DNA from: Flavipsychrobacter stenotrophus
Lineage (GTDB): Bacteria; Bacteroidota; Bacteroidia; Chitinophagales; Chitinophagaceae
Assembly: GCA_947379685.1 (NCBI GenBank)
Contig: CANCOG010000025.1
Coordinates: forward strand, 1-19,962
DNA: 19,962 nucleotides
Direction: 5' to 3'
Of this stretch, positions 1 through 7,442 are shown in pieces. The position numbers and the translations under genes are program-made. The notes beneath the pieces were generated by a model. It saw nothing but the letters and a program-made list of their open reading frames with translations, searched no databases and had not been told where the DNA came from. The number at the start of each line of letters is the position of its first letter. Position 1 is the first letter of the stretch.

Positions 1-2
1 CT

Positions 3-890
3 AATCACTTCCCCGTGTACGCAGTTATGGGTGGCAGCATGGCCTTTGCCACAGACCTGCCACTGGAAAGTGTACCAGATAGTTTTATTGACCATCTGCC
101 CAAGGACTGGAAATGGCAACCGGGTAGTGTTGACTTGCCCATCATTATCTCAACTCAGTTTCTGGACATTTATAATTACGTGTTTGCCCCCAGCCAGGGA
201 CTGCCGCAACTTTCGCAGTCTTCAGTAAAGTCGATTGCGATGCAGTTGAAGGCGGGCAGGGAGGGTGCTAATGAAACCTTTCTTGCACACGTCGTTGGCT
301 TTTCTGACCGCATCAATTCTGTAATGGCGCCGCAGTCGTTTATCGATTATGGAAACAACAAGTATGGGAAACCCGGTTTGGCAACGGCGCCTTCGCAGCT
401 CATATTAAAGACCCGCGATCCATCTGATACCAAATTTGCCTCCTACATTGAAGGACATAATTATACTACAAATGCGCAAAACCTTCGCTGGAGCAAGGTG
501 AGGGCCATAGTTGAGGTGATTAGTACAGCTACAGGAGTCCTGGCCATCCTGCTAATGGGAATTGGTACTCTGGTATTTGTACTCTTTATTGAGCTTACGG
601 TAGCCAAGGCGCAGCAATCGATCTCCTTATTGATGCAGATAGGGTATAGTCCCCGGTTCTTAAGCAGATTTATGTCAGGCCGTTTTTTGCCGCTGGTGTT
701 AATTACCGTGTTCGTATCGGTAATCACTGCATGTGCAGCTCAAGTCGTTGCCTCAGTTTTGGTTAAAGACCAGGGCTTGCAACTGCCTTATGTACCCGGT
801 TGGCCCGTGTGGGCTGCACTTGTTGTGAGCACCACTATATTGGTATTTTTGATTTCGAGGTCGGTGAGGGTGGCGATTAGTAAGGGGTAA
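3..890 (+). CDS. FtsX-like ABC transporter permease, C-terminal part (5' end outside window)
   Basis: The frame is open to the left edge, so the gene starts upstream; the GTG at 15 is internal. The visible 295 residues have a soluble extracytoplasmic stretch of about 165 residues, then three hydrophobic segments near residues 170-200, 222-250 and 268-290. This is the layout of the C-terminal half of FtsX/MacB-type permeases: a periplasmic domain, then three helices with a short cytoplasmic loop (the AKAQQSISLLMQIGYSPRFL region) that would contact the ATPase. The substrate cannot be told, and no ATPase gene lies downstream. The next gene is on the other strand, so this ends its transcription unit. 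The fold class is fairly sure; the specific role is unknown. Confidence 0.72.
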   Translation, partial: NHFPVYAVMGGSMAFATDLPLESVPDSFIDHLPKDWKWQPGSVDLPIIISTQFLDIYNYVFAPSQGLPQLSQSSVKSIAMQLKAGREGANETFLAHVVGFSDRINSVMAPQSFIDYGNNKYGKPGLATAPSQLILKTRDPSDTKFASYIEGHNYTTNAQNLRWSKVRAIVEVISTATGVLAILLMGIGTLVFVLFIELTVAKAQQSISLLMQIGYSPRFLSRFMSGRFLPLVLITVFVSVITACAAQVVASVLVKDQGLQLPYVPGWPVWAALVVSTTILVFLISRSVRVAISKG

Positions 891-1021
891 GGATATAATA
901 ATCCGGGGCGAATTTCCTTTCAACGAACATCATCAAAAGGACACCGCTAACTTCAAATTATTTCGTGTGCGCCCACTTTAGCCCCCGAATATTTTAATCT
1001 TCAAAAAGAAATATCATACAC

Positions 1022-1052
1022 AAAAAAAGAGGACACCTCCCGGTATCCTCTT
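1022..1052 (-). terminator. Rho-independent terminator of the DUF5777 operon
   Basis: Read on the minus strand, AAGAGGA (1046-1052) pairs with TCCTCTT (1027-1033). An inner ACC/GGT pairing follows after one mismatch, the loop is four bases, and a run of seven T follows the stem (A run at 1022-1028 on the plus strand). It lies 25 bp past the stop codon at 1077. Confidence 0.85.
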
Positions 1053-1076
1053 GTCTATTATACAAAAATGTAGTGC

Positions 1077-1994
1077 TTAACTTTTCTTAAACTCCTTAGG
1101 CTTGTTAATAGTAAATACCCTGGAGATATTAAACCCATAACGCATTTCGCCCTTACCCCATGAGTCGGTAGTCTGACCGAGGATTACGCGTTCAGAGATA
1201 CCCGATGAATTGGTAAAATGCAACTGGAATACGTGACCTCCGGTTTCAATGTCGAAACCAAGAGACAGTGAATTATAAGTTTTTGAACCCTGGTAATTAT
1301 TGTCCTGTCCGGTAAAACGGTAGAAATACTCGCCCGTGAAAGCAACGCGCTTACTGAGCTTGATCCTGCCACCAACACCCAGGGAAATAATGTTATTGTC
1401 AAATTTGGTGCTGTCTACCAGGTTGCAATGCAATAACGAAGGCATAAGCTGCAACGAGAATAAGTCGTTGAACTTACGGGCGATCAGTATCTGGTGAAAA
1501 TAGCACAAGCGGTTGGAGAGGTACCATTTGTCATCGGTGGTAGGCAACGTTGGAGTAGGAGTGGTCTGGATGGACATACCTCCTTCATAGCTCAAAGTAA
1601 TGGGTGTGCCGTCCTTCTTCTGGCGCAGTATCTGCACCTTTACAAAGCCGTCATCTTCCTTACCCAGAACGTTGTGCCCAATGCCAACCATCAGAAATTT
1701 AGTAATTCCATAGTCAACGCCGAGCCGGGTGTTTGCCTGGTCAATACCAAAGAAGTTGCCGATACCCTGATTAAGGTTGCCGAAACGATGCGAGATACGC
1801 ACATCAAGCACGCCCGCCCCCAGACTTTCAATAGTACTGCTATTGATGAGACGGGTAGTCTTAAATGTATAATTTACATCTTCCTTTTTAACGGGTTTTG
1901 TTTCCTTGTCTAGCTCATCCATCAGGTCGTCCTGAGCGAAAGACGCTGTGTAAGAGCAGGAAAATAAAGCGGCAAACAATAAAATTTTACGCAT
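1077..1994 (-). CDS. DUF5777 family outer-membrane beta-barrel protein
   Basis: 305 residues with a clear signal peptide (about residues 1-20, cleavage after SFA). A short acidic linker (QDDLMDELDKE) comes next, then alternating strands rich in aromatic and Gly residues, typical of a beta-barrel. The conserved start of the barrel (RLINSSTIESLGAGVLDVRISHRFG) and the DYGITKFLMVGIGHN stretch match my memory of DUF5777, a Bacteroidota family of unknown function. It is the last gene of a minus-strand operon, 50 bp downstream of the YceI gene, and a strong terminator follows. The company of a cytochrome-like lipoprotein and YceI suggests an envelope redox or transport role, which is inference. The barrel prediction rests on composition and family recall. 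Confidence 0.82.
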   Translation of the reverse strand: MRKILLFAALFSCSYTASFAQDDLMDELDKETKPVKKEDVNYTFKTTRLINSSTIESLGAGVLDVRISHRFGNLNQGIGNFFGIDQANTRLGVDYGITKFLMVGIGHNVLGKEDDGFVKVQILRQKKDGTPITLSYEGGMSIQTTPTPTLPTTDDKWYLSNRLCYFHQILIARKFNDLFSLQLMPSLLHCNLVDSTKFDNNIISLGVGGRIKLSKRVAFTGEYFYRFTGQDNNYQGSKTYNSLSLGFDIETGGHVFQLHFTNSSGISERVILGQTTDSWGKGEMRYGFNISRVFTINKPKEFKKS

Positions 1995-2044
1995 AAGCGG
2001 GATACTTTTTTGTCCTTCCTAATATATTCGGACTAGTTCTTAAA

Positions 2045-2596
2045 TTATTTTTGAGTAAGTACTGCGTCTACAGTAACGCTGGCTTCTTTGGCCAATTTGT
2101 CGGCCACAACCCCAGGTATTTTAATGCCGTGTTTCTCAAGGTTTACCTGGAACTTTGCTTTAGCAGTTACGTCCTTACCCTTCACTACAATAGTGCCGGG
2201 AACGGAAACATCCTGAGTAACTCCGTGTATAGTGAGTTTGCCCGCTACCGTTGTGTTGTATGAACCATCTTTAGTAAGGTTCACATCACCCATGTTTGCG
2301 ATCTTTCCCTTGAAGTCGGCCTTCGGGAATTTATCACTTTCCATGTAGTTCTCGTTAAAATGTTGCTGCATCAGTTCTTTTTCAAACTTGAAGCTCTTGA
2401 CTAAGACCTGGAAAACGAATCCACCATCTTTCGAATCGAGGATAGATGCCACTTCATTATTAATGGCTTCAATTTTTTCAGGAGATTTAGGAGACGTAGC
2501 GTTGAAGGAAACCTTTCCGGTACGAGTCATATATTTCTGAGCGAATGCAGAACCTGATACAGTAAGTACAAGGGCTGCCAAGATTATTTTTTTCAT
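2045..2596 (-). CDS. YceI family periplasmic lipid/isoprenoid-binding protein
   Basis: 183 residues, signal peptide 1-19 (cleavage after AFA). The mature part has the YceI features: an N-terminal strand (TRTGKVSFNATSP), the central MESDKFPKADFKGKI segment, the LTIHGVTQDVSVPGTI motif, and a C-terminal strand pair around FQVNLEKHGIKIP. YceI proteins form a lipocalin-like barrel that binds long polyisoprenoids or quinones in the periplasm. The length is typical. It lies 17 bp downstream of the cytochrome-like lipoprotein gene and 50 bp upstream of DUF5777 on the same strand, so co-transcription is likely. The family call is firm; the ligand is unknown. Confidence 0.92.
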   Translation of the reverse strand: MKKIILAALVLTVSGSAFAQKYMTRTGKVSFNATSPKSPEKIEAINNEVASILDSKDGGFVFQVLVKSFKFEKELMQQHFNENYMESDKFPKADFKGKIANMGDVNLTKDGSYNTTVAGKLTIHGVTQDVSVPGTIVVKGKDVTAKAKFQVNLEKHGIKIPGVVADKLAKEASVTVDAVLTQK

Positions 2597-2613
2597 AGTT
2601 CTGAATTGTTGTT

Positions 2614-2997
2614 TTAATTATTTTGAGCACCATGGTTTACCCATGAAAATATTTGTTTTTTCTGGCAGTCGGATAATTGACTGCTGGATATGGGGGGCAT
2701 TGTACCCTGGGTAATGCGTATCTTAATTCGGTCAGTAATGGCACTGTCAGTAGCATATTTTGACATGTCGTATCCATTTTGGTGGGTCGTTGCGTCATGG
2801 CAGCCGGTCGACGCGCATTTTTCATTAATTGTCGCCTTCACACTTCCACTATAAGTTGCCGGATTGGTTGCTGTATCGCACAGGTCCACTGTAGTTACCG
2901 GGGCTGGGTACAGCTGGTCATATTTATCGTTATAGCAACCACTCATCGCCACAACCACGAAAACTAATAGGCTACTTACTGTTAAAAAACTTTTCAT
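2614..2997 (-). CDS. Cytochrome c-like lipoprotein with a CX4CH heme motif
   Basis: 127 residues. Residues 1-20 are a lipoprotein signal ending in the lipobox AMSGC, so Cys21 should be lipidated. A possible heme site is C61-ASTG-C66-H67, spaced CX4CH rather than the usual CXXCH. About 33 residues later comes GTMPP, where Met100 sits as the distal ligand does in class I cytochromes c. Cys40 and Cys111 are left over and may form a disulfide. The protein would be a small envelope electron carrier if heme is attached. It is the second gene of the operon, after the OB-fold protein and before YceI. The lipoprotein call is firm. Heme binding is inference; the cysteines could bind a metal or pair with each other instead. 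Confidence 0.72.
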   Translation of the reverse strand: MKSFLTVSSLLVFVVVAMSGCYNDKYDQLYPAPVTTVDLCDTATNPATYSGSVKATINEKCASTGCHDATTHQNGYDMSKYATDSAITDRIKIRITQGTMPPISSSQLSDCQKKQIFSWVNHGAQNN

Positions 2998-3031
2998 TCT
3001 TTATGTTTTTTTAATGAATTTTATCAGGACG

Positions 3032-3433
3032 TTATTTGATCACGCAGTCGGTAAGTGAGACGCCAGTTATTCCATTGCCAGAGCAAAAACCTTTCAAAGT
3101 TACGCTTTGACCTTTAGTGGCAGTAGCATTTTTTTCTCTCATGGCACATTGTATTCCAGTGGCCGGGTCCTGGGTCTGTAAAATTACCATGAGACCACCA
3201 TCCTGGTTTTTATCCACTTCGCTTACAACGCCACTTACTTCGATTGCCTTATTCAGATATTTGGCGTCTGCTGCTTTTTCATCAGCTCCATACTCTTTTG
3301 CCAAGGCTTCTGAAGTTACCACTATCCCCTTTGCATCCTCAACTTTCGGGTGTGGTTTGAACCACATGTAGGTACCGGCACCTCCGGCAACCAGAGCCAG
3401 CAAAAGAACAACAAGAATTATTTTTTTGATCAC
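3032..3433 (-). CDS. Membrane-anchored OB-fold protein (tRNA_anti-like family)
   Basis: With a GTG start at 3433 the protein has 133 residues: a membrane anchor (residues 2-24, KKIILVV to TYMWF), a short linker, then an OB-fold-like domain (LNKAIEVSGVVSEVDKNQDG, then ILQT, then GQSVTLKGFCSG). This matches the Bacteroidota family annotated as OB-fold/tRNA_anti-like; despite the name no nucleic-acid role is implied for these exported forms. A longer frame can begin at a TTG at 3463, but a good promoter (-7 element 3453-3460) would place the transcript start after that TTG, so GTG 3433 is preferred. It is the first gene of the operon continuing into the cytochrome-like, YceI and DUF5777 genes. 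Confidence 0.75.
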   Translation of the reverse strand: MIKKIILVVLLLALVAGGAGTYMWFKPHPKVEDAKGIVVTSEALAKEYGADEKAADAKYLNKAIEVSGVVSEVDKNQDGGLMVILQTQDPATGIQCAMREKNATATKGQSVTLKGFCSGNGITGVSLTDCVIK

Positions 3434-3452
3434 AGTCAGCAAATTATAGAGC

Positions 3453-3482
3453 CAAAAATACAACTTAATATAGATAACGCAA
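3453..3482 (-). promoter_or_regulatory. Promoter of the OB-fold/cytochrome/YceI/DUF5777 operon
   Basis: On the minus strand a TTG (3480-3482) is followed after 19 bases by TATTTTTG (3453-3460), a perfect TAnnTTTG Bacteroidota -7 element. Transcription would start near 3446, leaving a leader of about 13 bases before the GTG at 3433. Confidence 0.65.
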
Positions 3483-3500
3483 CTTACATGCCAGAAATCA

Positions 3501-3531
3501 CAGAATTACTTATCTGCATTTGTTAATTCTG
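3501..3531 (-). terminator. Hairpin after paaI, possible weak terminator
   Basis: CAGAATTA (3501-3508) and TAATTCTG (3524-3531) form a perfect 8-bp stem with a 15-base loop, four bases past the paaI stop codon. No T run follows on the minus strand, so termination is uncertain. Confidence 0.3.
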
Positions 3532-3535
3532 TAAA

Positions 3536-3958
3536 CTATTGACCTGCCTGAACCACGGGTCTCGATGTCCGGTAGGCCGTCCCTTTAAACACCGCAACCT
3601 TCTCATTTTCTTCATTAAAGACAATTATATCGTAAAAAGAAGTTTTGTTCCCGGTATGGATTTCAGTTGCTTCAATAGTAAGAATTTCGCCACTTTTTGA
3701 AGCTTTAATGAAACTGATATGTACATCAAGCGCAACGCTGATACGCCCGTGCGAATTGCAGGCAAATGCAAACGCACTGTCGGCTGCAGAAAAAATGATA
3801 CCCCCGTGCACTATACTAAAACCATTCAGCATGTCGTCGGTTATGGTAAAATGCAATTTGCAATAACCTTCCCGGAATTCATCAACAACTATACCCAGCC
3901 ACCTGCTGAAACTATCTTTTTCCAGCATGGTTTTTAAAATAAGTTCGGTGTTTATCAT
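3536..3958 (-). CDS. paaI: PaaI-type hotdog acyl-CoA thioesterase
   Basis: 140 residues, the usual length. It follows the PaaI pattern closely: DDMLNGFSIVHGG (residues 41-53), then IFSAADSAFAFACNS (55-69) with the catalytic Asp60, and a C-terminal KVAVFKGTAYRT strand. PaaI hydrolyses hydroxyphenylacetyl-CoA and related aryl-CoA esters in the cytoplasm and clears dead-end CoA esters in phenylacetate breakdown. No other paa gene is nearby, so a general housekeeping thioesterase role is equally possible. It is divergent from the SRPBCC gene at 4029; a near-consensus -7 element (TACATTTA, 3963-3970) lies four bases before the ATG. The family call is strong; the in vivo substrate is inferred. Confidence 0.85.
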   Translation of the reverse strand: MINTELILKTMLEKDSFSRWLGIVVDEFREGYCKLHFTITDDMLNGFSIVHGGIIFSAADSAFAFACNSHGRISVALDVHISFIKASKSGEILTIEATEIHTGNKTSFYDIIVFNEENEKVAVFKGTAYRTSRPVVQAGQ

Positions 3959-3988
3959 GGTGTAAATGTACCTAATTGTATAAAGTGC

Positions 3989-4019
3989 TTTGTGGCCTCC
4001 GCATTATTTTATTATTTTG
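3989..4019 (+). promoter_or_regulatory. Promoter of the first SRPBCC gene
   Basis: TTTG (3989-3992), 19 bases, then TTATTTTG (4012-4019; seven of eight positions of TAnnTTTG on the six fixed plus two free bases). The ATG is at 4029, so the transcript would be nearly leaderless. Confidence 0.6.
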
Positions 4020-4028
4020 TAGTTATAC

Positions 4029-4589
4029 ATGTCTACTAAAGGTTTCTTTCGTTTTTTATTTATTTTGGGGTGCTTGTTTATTGTAGCTACCCTCGTGGCT
4101 GGTTTTATTGAACCTAAAGATGTTTCTATCTCCCGCAGCCTGGTCATACAGGCTCCTAAGGAAGTTGTGTTCGACCAGATGGTGCATTTCAAAAACTGGC
4201 CAAACTGGAGTCCGTGGGCCAGGCTCGATTCTACCATGAAAAATAGTTTCAGCGACAACGACGGGCAGCCCGGGAGTACGTTTCATTGGGTAGGCGATGA
4301 GCGCAAAACCGGCGAGGTGATCATAAAAAACATGGCGGTGAATGGCTCTGCCATCGATTTTCAGTTTGATCTCATTAAGCCGTCACAGAGTACATTTAAA
4401 GGTACACTAAAGGCTGAGGATAGTGCTGGTGCCACTAAAGCAACATTTGTTTTCACGACCCATTTCGATTATCCCTGGAATGCCATGGTCATTTTTATGA
4501 ACCTGGACAAAACCCTGAGCAAGGACCTCATTAATGCGCTCGACAATATGAAGTTATTTGTGGAGAAAGGTGGGCAATTCAAAAAATAA
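4029..4589 (+). CDS. Membrane-anchored SRPBCC (START-like) domain protein
   Basis: 186 residues. One hydrophobic helix (about 6-25) is followed by IEPKDVSISRSLVIQAPKEV, the classic first strand of polyketide-cyclase/SRPBCC proteins, then FKNWPNWSPWARLD, DGQPGSTFHWVG and a long C-terminal helix (about 155-182). SRPBCC domains form a deep hydrophobic pocket for lipids or other small molecules; here the pocket is tethered to the membrane, probably on the outer face. The next gene is a diverged tandem copy (same anchor, same NWPxWSPW and DGQPGS motifs) with an extra C-terminal domain. The ligand is unknown. Confidence 0.85.
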   Translation: MSTKGFFRFLFILGCLFIVATLVAGFIEPKDVSISRSLVIQAPKEVVFDQMVHFKNWPNWSPWARLDSTMKNSFSDNDGQPGSTFHWVGDERKTGEVIIKNMAVNGSAIDFQFDLIKPSQSTFKGTLKAEDSAGATKATFVFTTHFDYPWNAMVIFMNLDKTLSKDLINALDNMKLFVEKGGQFKK

Positions 4590-4693
4590 GGATTGGACTT
4601 TCGGCCCAATGTGTCCTTGTAAATCAAGGATAAATATAATGTTGTAAATTATTTTTGTTACTATCGATGCTTTCCTGGCAAATCCCGTTTCGG

Positions 4694-4724
4694 TTTGCTT
4701 TTTCATTAATGTTTTATAATTTTA
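4694..4724 (+). promoter_or_regulatory. Promoter of the second SRPBCC gene
   Basis: TTTG (4694-4697), 19 bases, then TAATTTTA (4717-4724), one mismatch from TAnnTTTG. The ATG is at 4741. The second paralogue therefore seems to have its own promoter. A further -7-like TATTTTTG at 4650-4657 has no partner at the right distance. Confidence 0.55.
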
Positions 4725-4740
4725 TGGCAAATCCAGTTAT

Positions 4741-5739
4741 ATGAAAAAGGTTTTGCGCTTCGTGCTAATACTCGTTATTGCAATTATAGCAGCGGTTTGT
4801 ATCCTTGGGCTGATAGAGCCTAATGATGTTACCGTAACCCGTTCTACATTAATAAAAGCCCCCAAAGAAGCTGTATTTGAACAGATCGTCATGTTTAAGA
4901 ATTGGCCACACTGGAGTCCGTGGTATCAGATGGAACCAACTGTTGCGCTTACCTATTCGGGTACTGACGGTCAACCAGGAAGTTCCTATAATTGGGTTGG
5001 CAAGAAAACCGGCCAGGGCGAAATGAAAAATCTTGCAGTAAATGGAACAAAACTTGATTTCATGGTGAGCTTCCTCAAGCCATTTAAGAGTGAAGCCAAG
5101 GGGATACTTGAGGCAACCGATACCGCTGGCATGACAAAGGCTACCTGGACTTTCAGTTCACATTCACCTTTCCCCATGAACGCAATGATGGCGTTCATGA
5201 ATATGGATAAAATGCTTGGAAAAGACTTTGAAAATGGTCTTGCGAACATGAAGGCATATGTCGAAGCAAATCCCAGCGTCAGCGCGGGTGCCGTTGAGAT
5301 AAAAGAAGTGAATTTCCCAGCCCACGTGTACCAGGGGATTCGCAAGGTTATAGGATGGAATGAAATGGATAAATTCTTTGGCGACGCATATGGCGCCCTG
5401 GCGAAAGACTTGGGTCCTAAGATTTCCGGAGTTGCCGTAGACATTTGCTATAAGTGGGATACCGCATTGAAACAGGCTGATATGGTGGCTGCTTTTCCTG
5501 TAGCTGATACTACGACCAAAATCAAAGGCGCTGCTATTTTTAATGTAGGTGCGTCGAAAGCATACATGGCAGTTCATAAAGGAGGGTATGGCAATATGAT
5601 GGTAGAACACAATGCACTAATGAAACATGTAATGGGTGCCGGAAAGACGATGACTCTTGCACTCGAAGAAATGGTCGTTGGCAAACCAGAACCCGACAGC
5701 ACCAAGTGGGTGACCAATATTTACTACCTGGTAAATTAG
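4741..5739 (+). CDS. Membrane-anchored SRPBCC protein fused to a GyrI-like effector-binding domain
   Basis: 332 residues. A helix anchor (about 4-24) and an SRPBCC domain (about 28-178) resemble the upstream gene throughout: IEPNDVTVTRSTLIKAPKE, FKNWPHWSPW, DGQPGS, the NAMMAFMNMDKMLGKDF helix. From about residue 184 a GyrI-like small-molecule-binding domain follows (VEIKEVNFPAHVYQGIRKV at its start, PDSTKWVTNIYYLVN at its end, as in AraC effector-binding domains). No DNA-binding domain is present, so it is a sensor or binding protein rather than a transcription factor. The likely history is tandem duplication plus gain or loss of the C-terminal domain. A clear terminator follows. Confidence 0.87.
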   Translation: MKKVLRFVLILVIAIIAAVCILGLIEPNDVTVTRSTLIKAPKEAVFEQIVMFKNWPHWSPWYQMEPTVALTYSGTDGQPGSSYNWVGKKTGQGEMKNLAVNGTKLDFMVSFLKPFKSEAKGILEATDTAGMTKATWTFSSHSPFPMNAMMAFMNMDKMLGKDFENGLANMKAYVEANPSVSAGAVEIKEVNFPAHVYQGIRKVIGWNEMDKFFGDAYGALAKDLGPKISGVAVDICYKWDTALKQADMVAAFPVADTTTKIKGAAIFNVGASKAYMAVHKGGYGNMMVEHNALMKHVMGAGKTMTLALEEMVVGKPEPDSTKWVTNIYYLVN

Positions 5740-5765
5740 TAGTTGACTTTAAATATCTTAATTGT

Positions 5766-5802
5766 TTAGCCACATCCGACAACGAGTGTGGCTAATTTTT
5801 TT
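5766..5802 (+). terminator. Rho-independent terminator after the SRPBCC-GyrI gene
   Basis: TTAGCCACA (5766-5774) and TGTGGCTAA (5787-5795) form a perfect 9-bp stem with a 12-base loop, followed by seven T (5796-5802). Confidence 0.9.
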
Positions 5803-5909
5803 GAGCCTTTTTTATGTAAATATTCGTAGCTGGGAATTACCAGTTAGTTAAAAACATCACACATCTTTGCAATAAACTTCGTTTCCAACCAAAACTATAA
5901 ACATTTAAC

Positions 5910-5917
5910 TATTTTTG
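5910..5917 (+). promoter_or_regulatory. -7 promoter element of lysS
   Basis: TATTTTTG matches TAnnTTTG exactly and ends four bases before the ATG at 5922, implying a leaderless or nearly leaderless lysS mRNA. No TTTG is found at the usual distance upstream. Confidence 0.5.
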
Positions 5918-5921
5918 CGGC

Positions 5922-7433
5922 ATGCAAGCAACTTTAAGCGAACAGGAAGTAGTTCGCCGTGAAAAACTAATGGAATTAAGGGCAATGGGCATAGACCCGT
6001 TTCCGGCCCCGCTTTACGAAGTAACACATACTGCAGCGGGAATTAAACAGGATTTTACCCTGGAAAACGCTGATCAGTTCAAATCGGTTTCTATTGCCGG
6101 CAGAATAATGGGGGTGCGCGACATGGGCAAGGCTAATTTTGCTAAACTGCAGGATTCAACCGGCTACATTCAGCTATATGTAAAGCGCGATGACATTTGC
6201 GCAGGAGAAGACAAAAGTATGTTCGACGTGGTTTGGAAAAAACTGCTCGACATTGGTGATATTATTGGTGTTAAAGGCTTTGGCTTTATTACCAAGACAG
6301 GTGAAACTTCTATACACGTAACTGAGTTTACCCTATTGACAAAAGCATTACACCCACTGCCGGTGATCAAGGAAAAGGACGGTGAGGTTTTTGATGCGGT
6401 TACCGATCTGGAATTTAAATACCGTCAGCGTTATGCCGACCTCATCGTGAACCCAAATGTGAAAGATACGTTTGTCAGGATTACTAAGATGAAGAATGCC
6501 ATCCGCACTTTCCTCAATGAACGTGGTGGCATTGAGGTGGATACGCCCGTGTTACAGAGTATTCCCGGAGGCGCGATAGCCAGACCCTTCGTTACACATC
6601 ATAACGCTCTGGATATTCCTTTGTACTTGCGTATTGCTAACGAGCTGTACCTAAAGCGCCTTATCGTTGGTGGCTTTGAGTGGGTGTACGAGTTTAGCCG
6701 TAATTTCCGGAATGAAGGTATGGACCGTACGCACAATCCTGAATTTACAGTATTGGAGTTCTACGTTGCATATAAAGATTACCTGTGGATGATGGAAACA
6801 ACCGAGCAATTGCTGGAAGAAACTGCCATTGCAACCAATGGTACTTCAATGACTGCTGTGAACGGTGTGGAAATAGACTTCAAGGCACCATACAAACGCA
6901 TCAGCATTTACGATGCAATTAAGGAGCATACAGGTTTTGATATCAGTGAGTTAGATGAAGAGGGTTTACGTGGTGTTTGCAGGCAATTGAAGATTGAAGT
7001 GGACAGCACCATGGGTAAGGGAAAGCTGGTTGACGAGATCTTCGGCGGTAAATGTGAAAAGCACTACATACAACCAACATTCATTATAGACTACCCGGTG
7101 GAAATGAGCCCACTCACCAAGAAGCACCGCGAAAAGGAAGGTCTTGTAGAGCGTTTTGAGTTGATTTGTAATGGTAAAGAAATTGCCAATGCCTACAGCG
7201 AGCTCAACGATCCGTTGGAACAAAGGGAGCGCTTTGAAGAACAGGTAAAACTTATGGAACGTGGGGACGCTGAAGCAATGTACATTGACTATGACTTCCT
7301 GAGGGCGCTGGAATACGGTATGCCGCCAACTGCCGGTATCGGTTTTGGAATTGACAGGCTGGCTATGCTTCTTACAGGACAAGTTTCTATTCAGGACGTG
7401 TTGTTATTCCCTCAAATGAGGCCGGAAGCTTAA
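5922..7433 (+). CDS. lysS: Lysyl-tRNA synthetase, class II
   Basis: 503 residues, the usual length for bacterial LysRS-II. It charges tRNA-Lys with lysine in the cytoplasm. An N-terminal anticodon-binding OB-fold (about 55-145) includes AGRIMGVRDMGKANFAKLQD. The catalytic core follows, with motif 1 around residues 196-212 (FLNERGGIEVDTPVLQ), motif 2 at 253-281 (EWVYEFSRNFRNEGMDRTHN, then PEFTVLEF) and motif 3 at 471-485 (AGIGFGIDRLAMLL). The start follows a -7 element by four bases. A DUF1684 gene begins nine bases after the stop, so the two are probably co-transcribed. All key motifs are intact. Confidence 0.98.
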   Translation: MQATLSEQEVVRREKLMELRAMGIDPFPAPLYEVTHTAAGIKQDFTLENADQFKSVSIAGRIMGVRDMGKANFAKLQDSTGYIQLYVKRDDICAGEDKSMFDVVWKKLLDIGDIIGVKGFGFITKTGETSIHVTEFTLLTKALHPLPVIKEKDGEVFDAVTDLEFKYRQRYADLIVNPNVKDTFVRITKMKNAIRTFLNERGGIEVDTPVLQSIPGGAIARPFVTHHNALDIPLYLRIANELYLKRLIVGGFEWVYEFSRNFRNEGMDRTHNPEFTVLEFYVAYKDYLWMMETTEQLLEETAIATNGTSMTAVNGVEIDFKAPYKRISIYDAIKEHTGFDISELDEEGLRGVCRQLKIEVDSTMGKGKLVDEIFGGKCEKHYIQPTFIIDYPVEMSPLTKKHREKEGLVERFELICNGKEIANAYSELNDPLEQRERFEEQVKLMERGDAEAMYIDYDFLRALEYGMPPTAGIGFGIDRLAMLLTGQVSIQDVLLFPQMRPEA

Positions 7434-7442
7434 ACCAGGCAC

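Noticed and set aside
2017..2032. Near-palindrome TCCTAATATATTCGGA between YceI and DUF5777 genes as an operator
   Set aside because: Two mismatched pairs, AT-rich core, and an intra-operon position; no second copy was seen in the window.
4590..4625. Hairpin around AAGGATTGG/CCAATGTGTCCTT as terminator of the first SRPBCC gene
   Set aside because: Needs a four-base bulge and has no T run.
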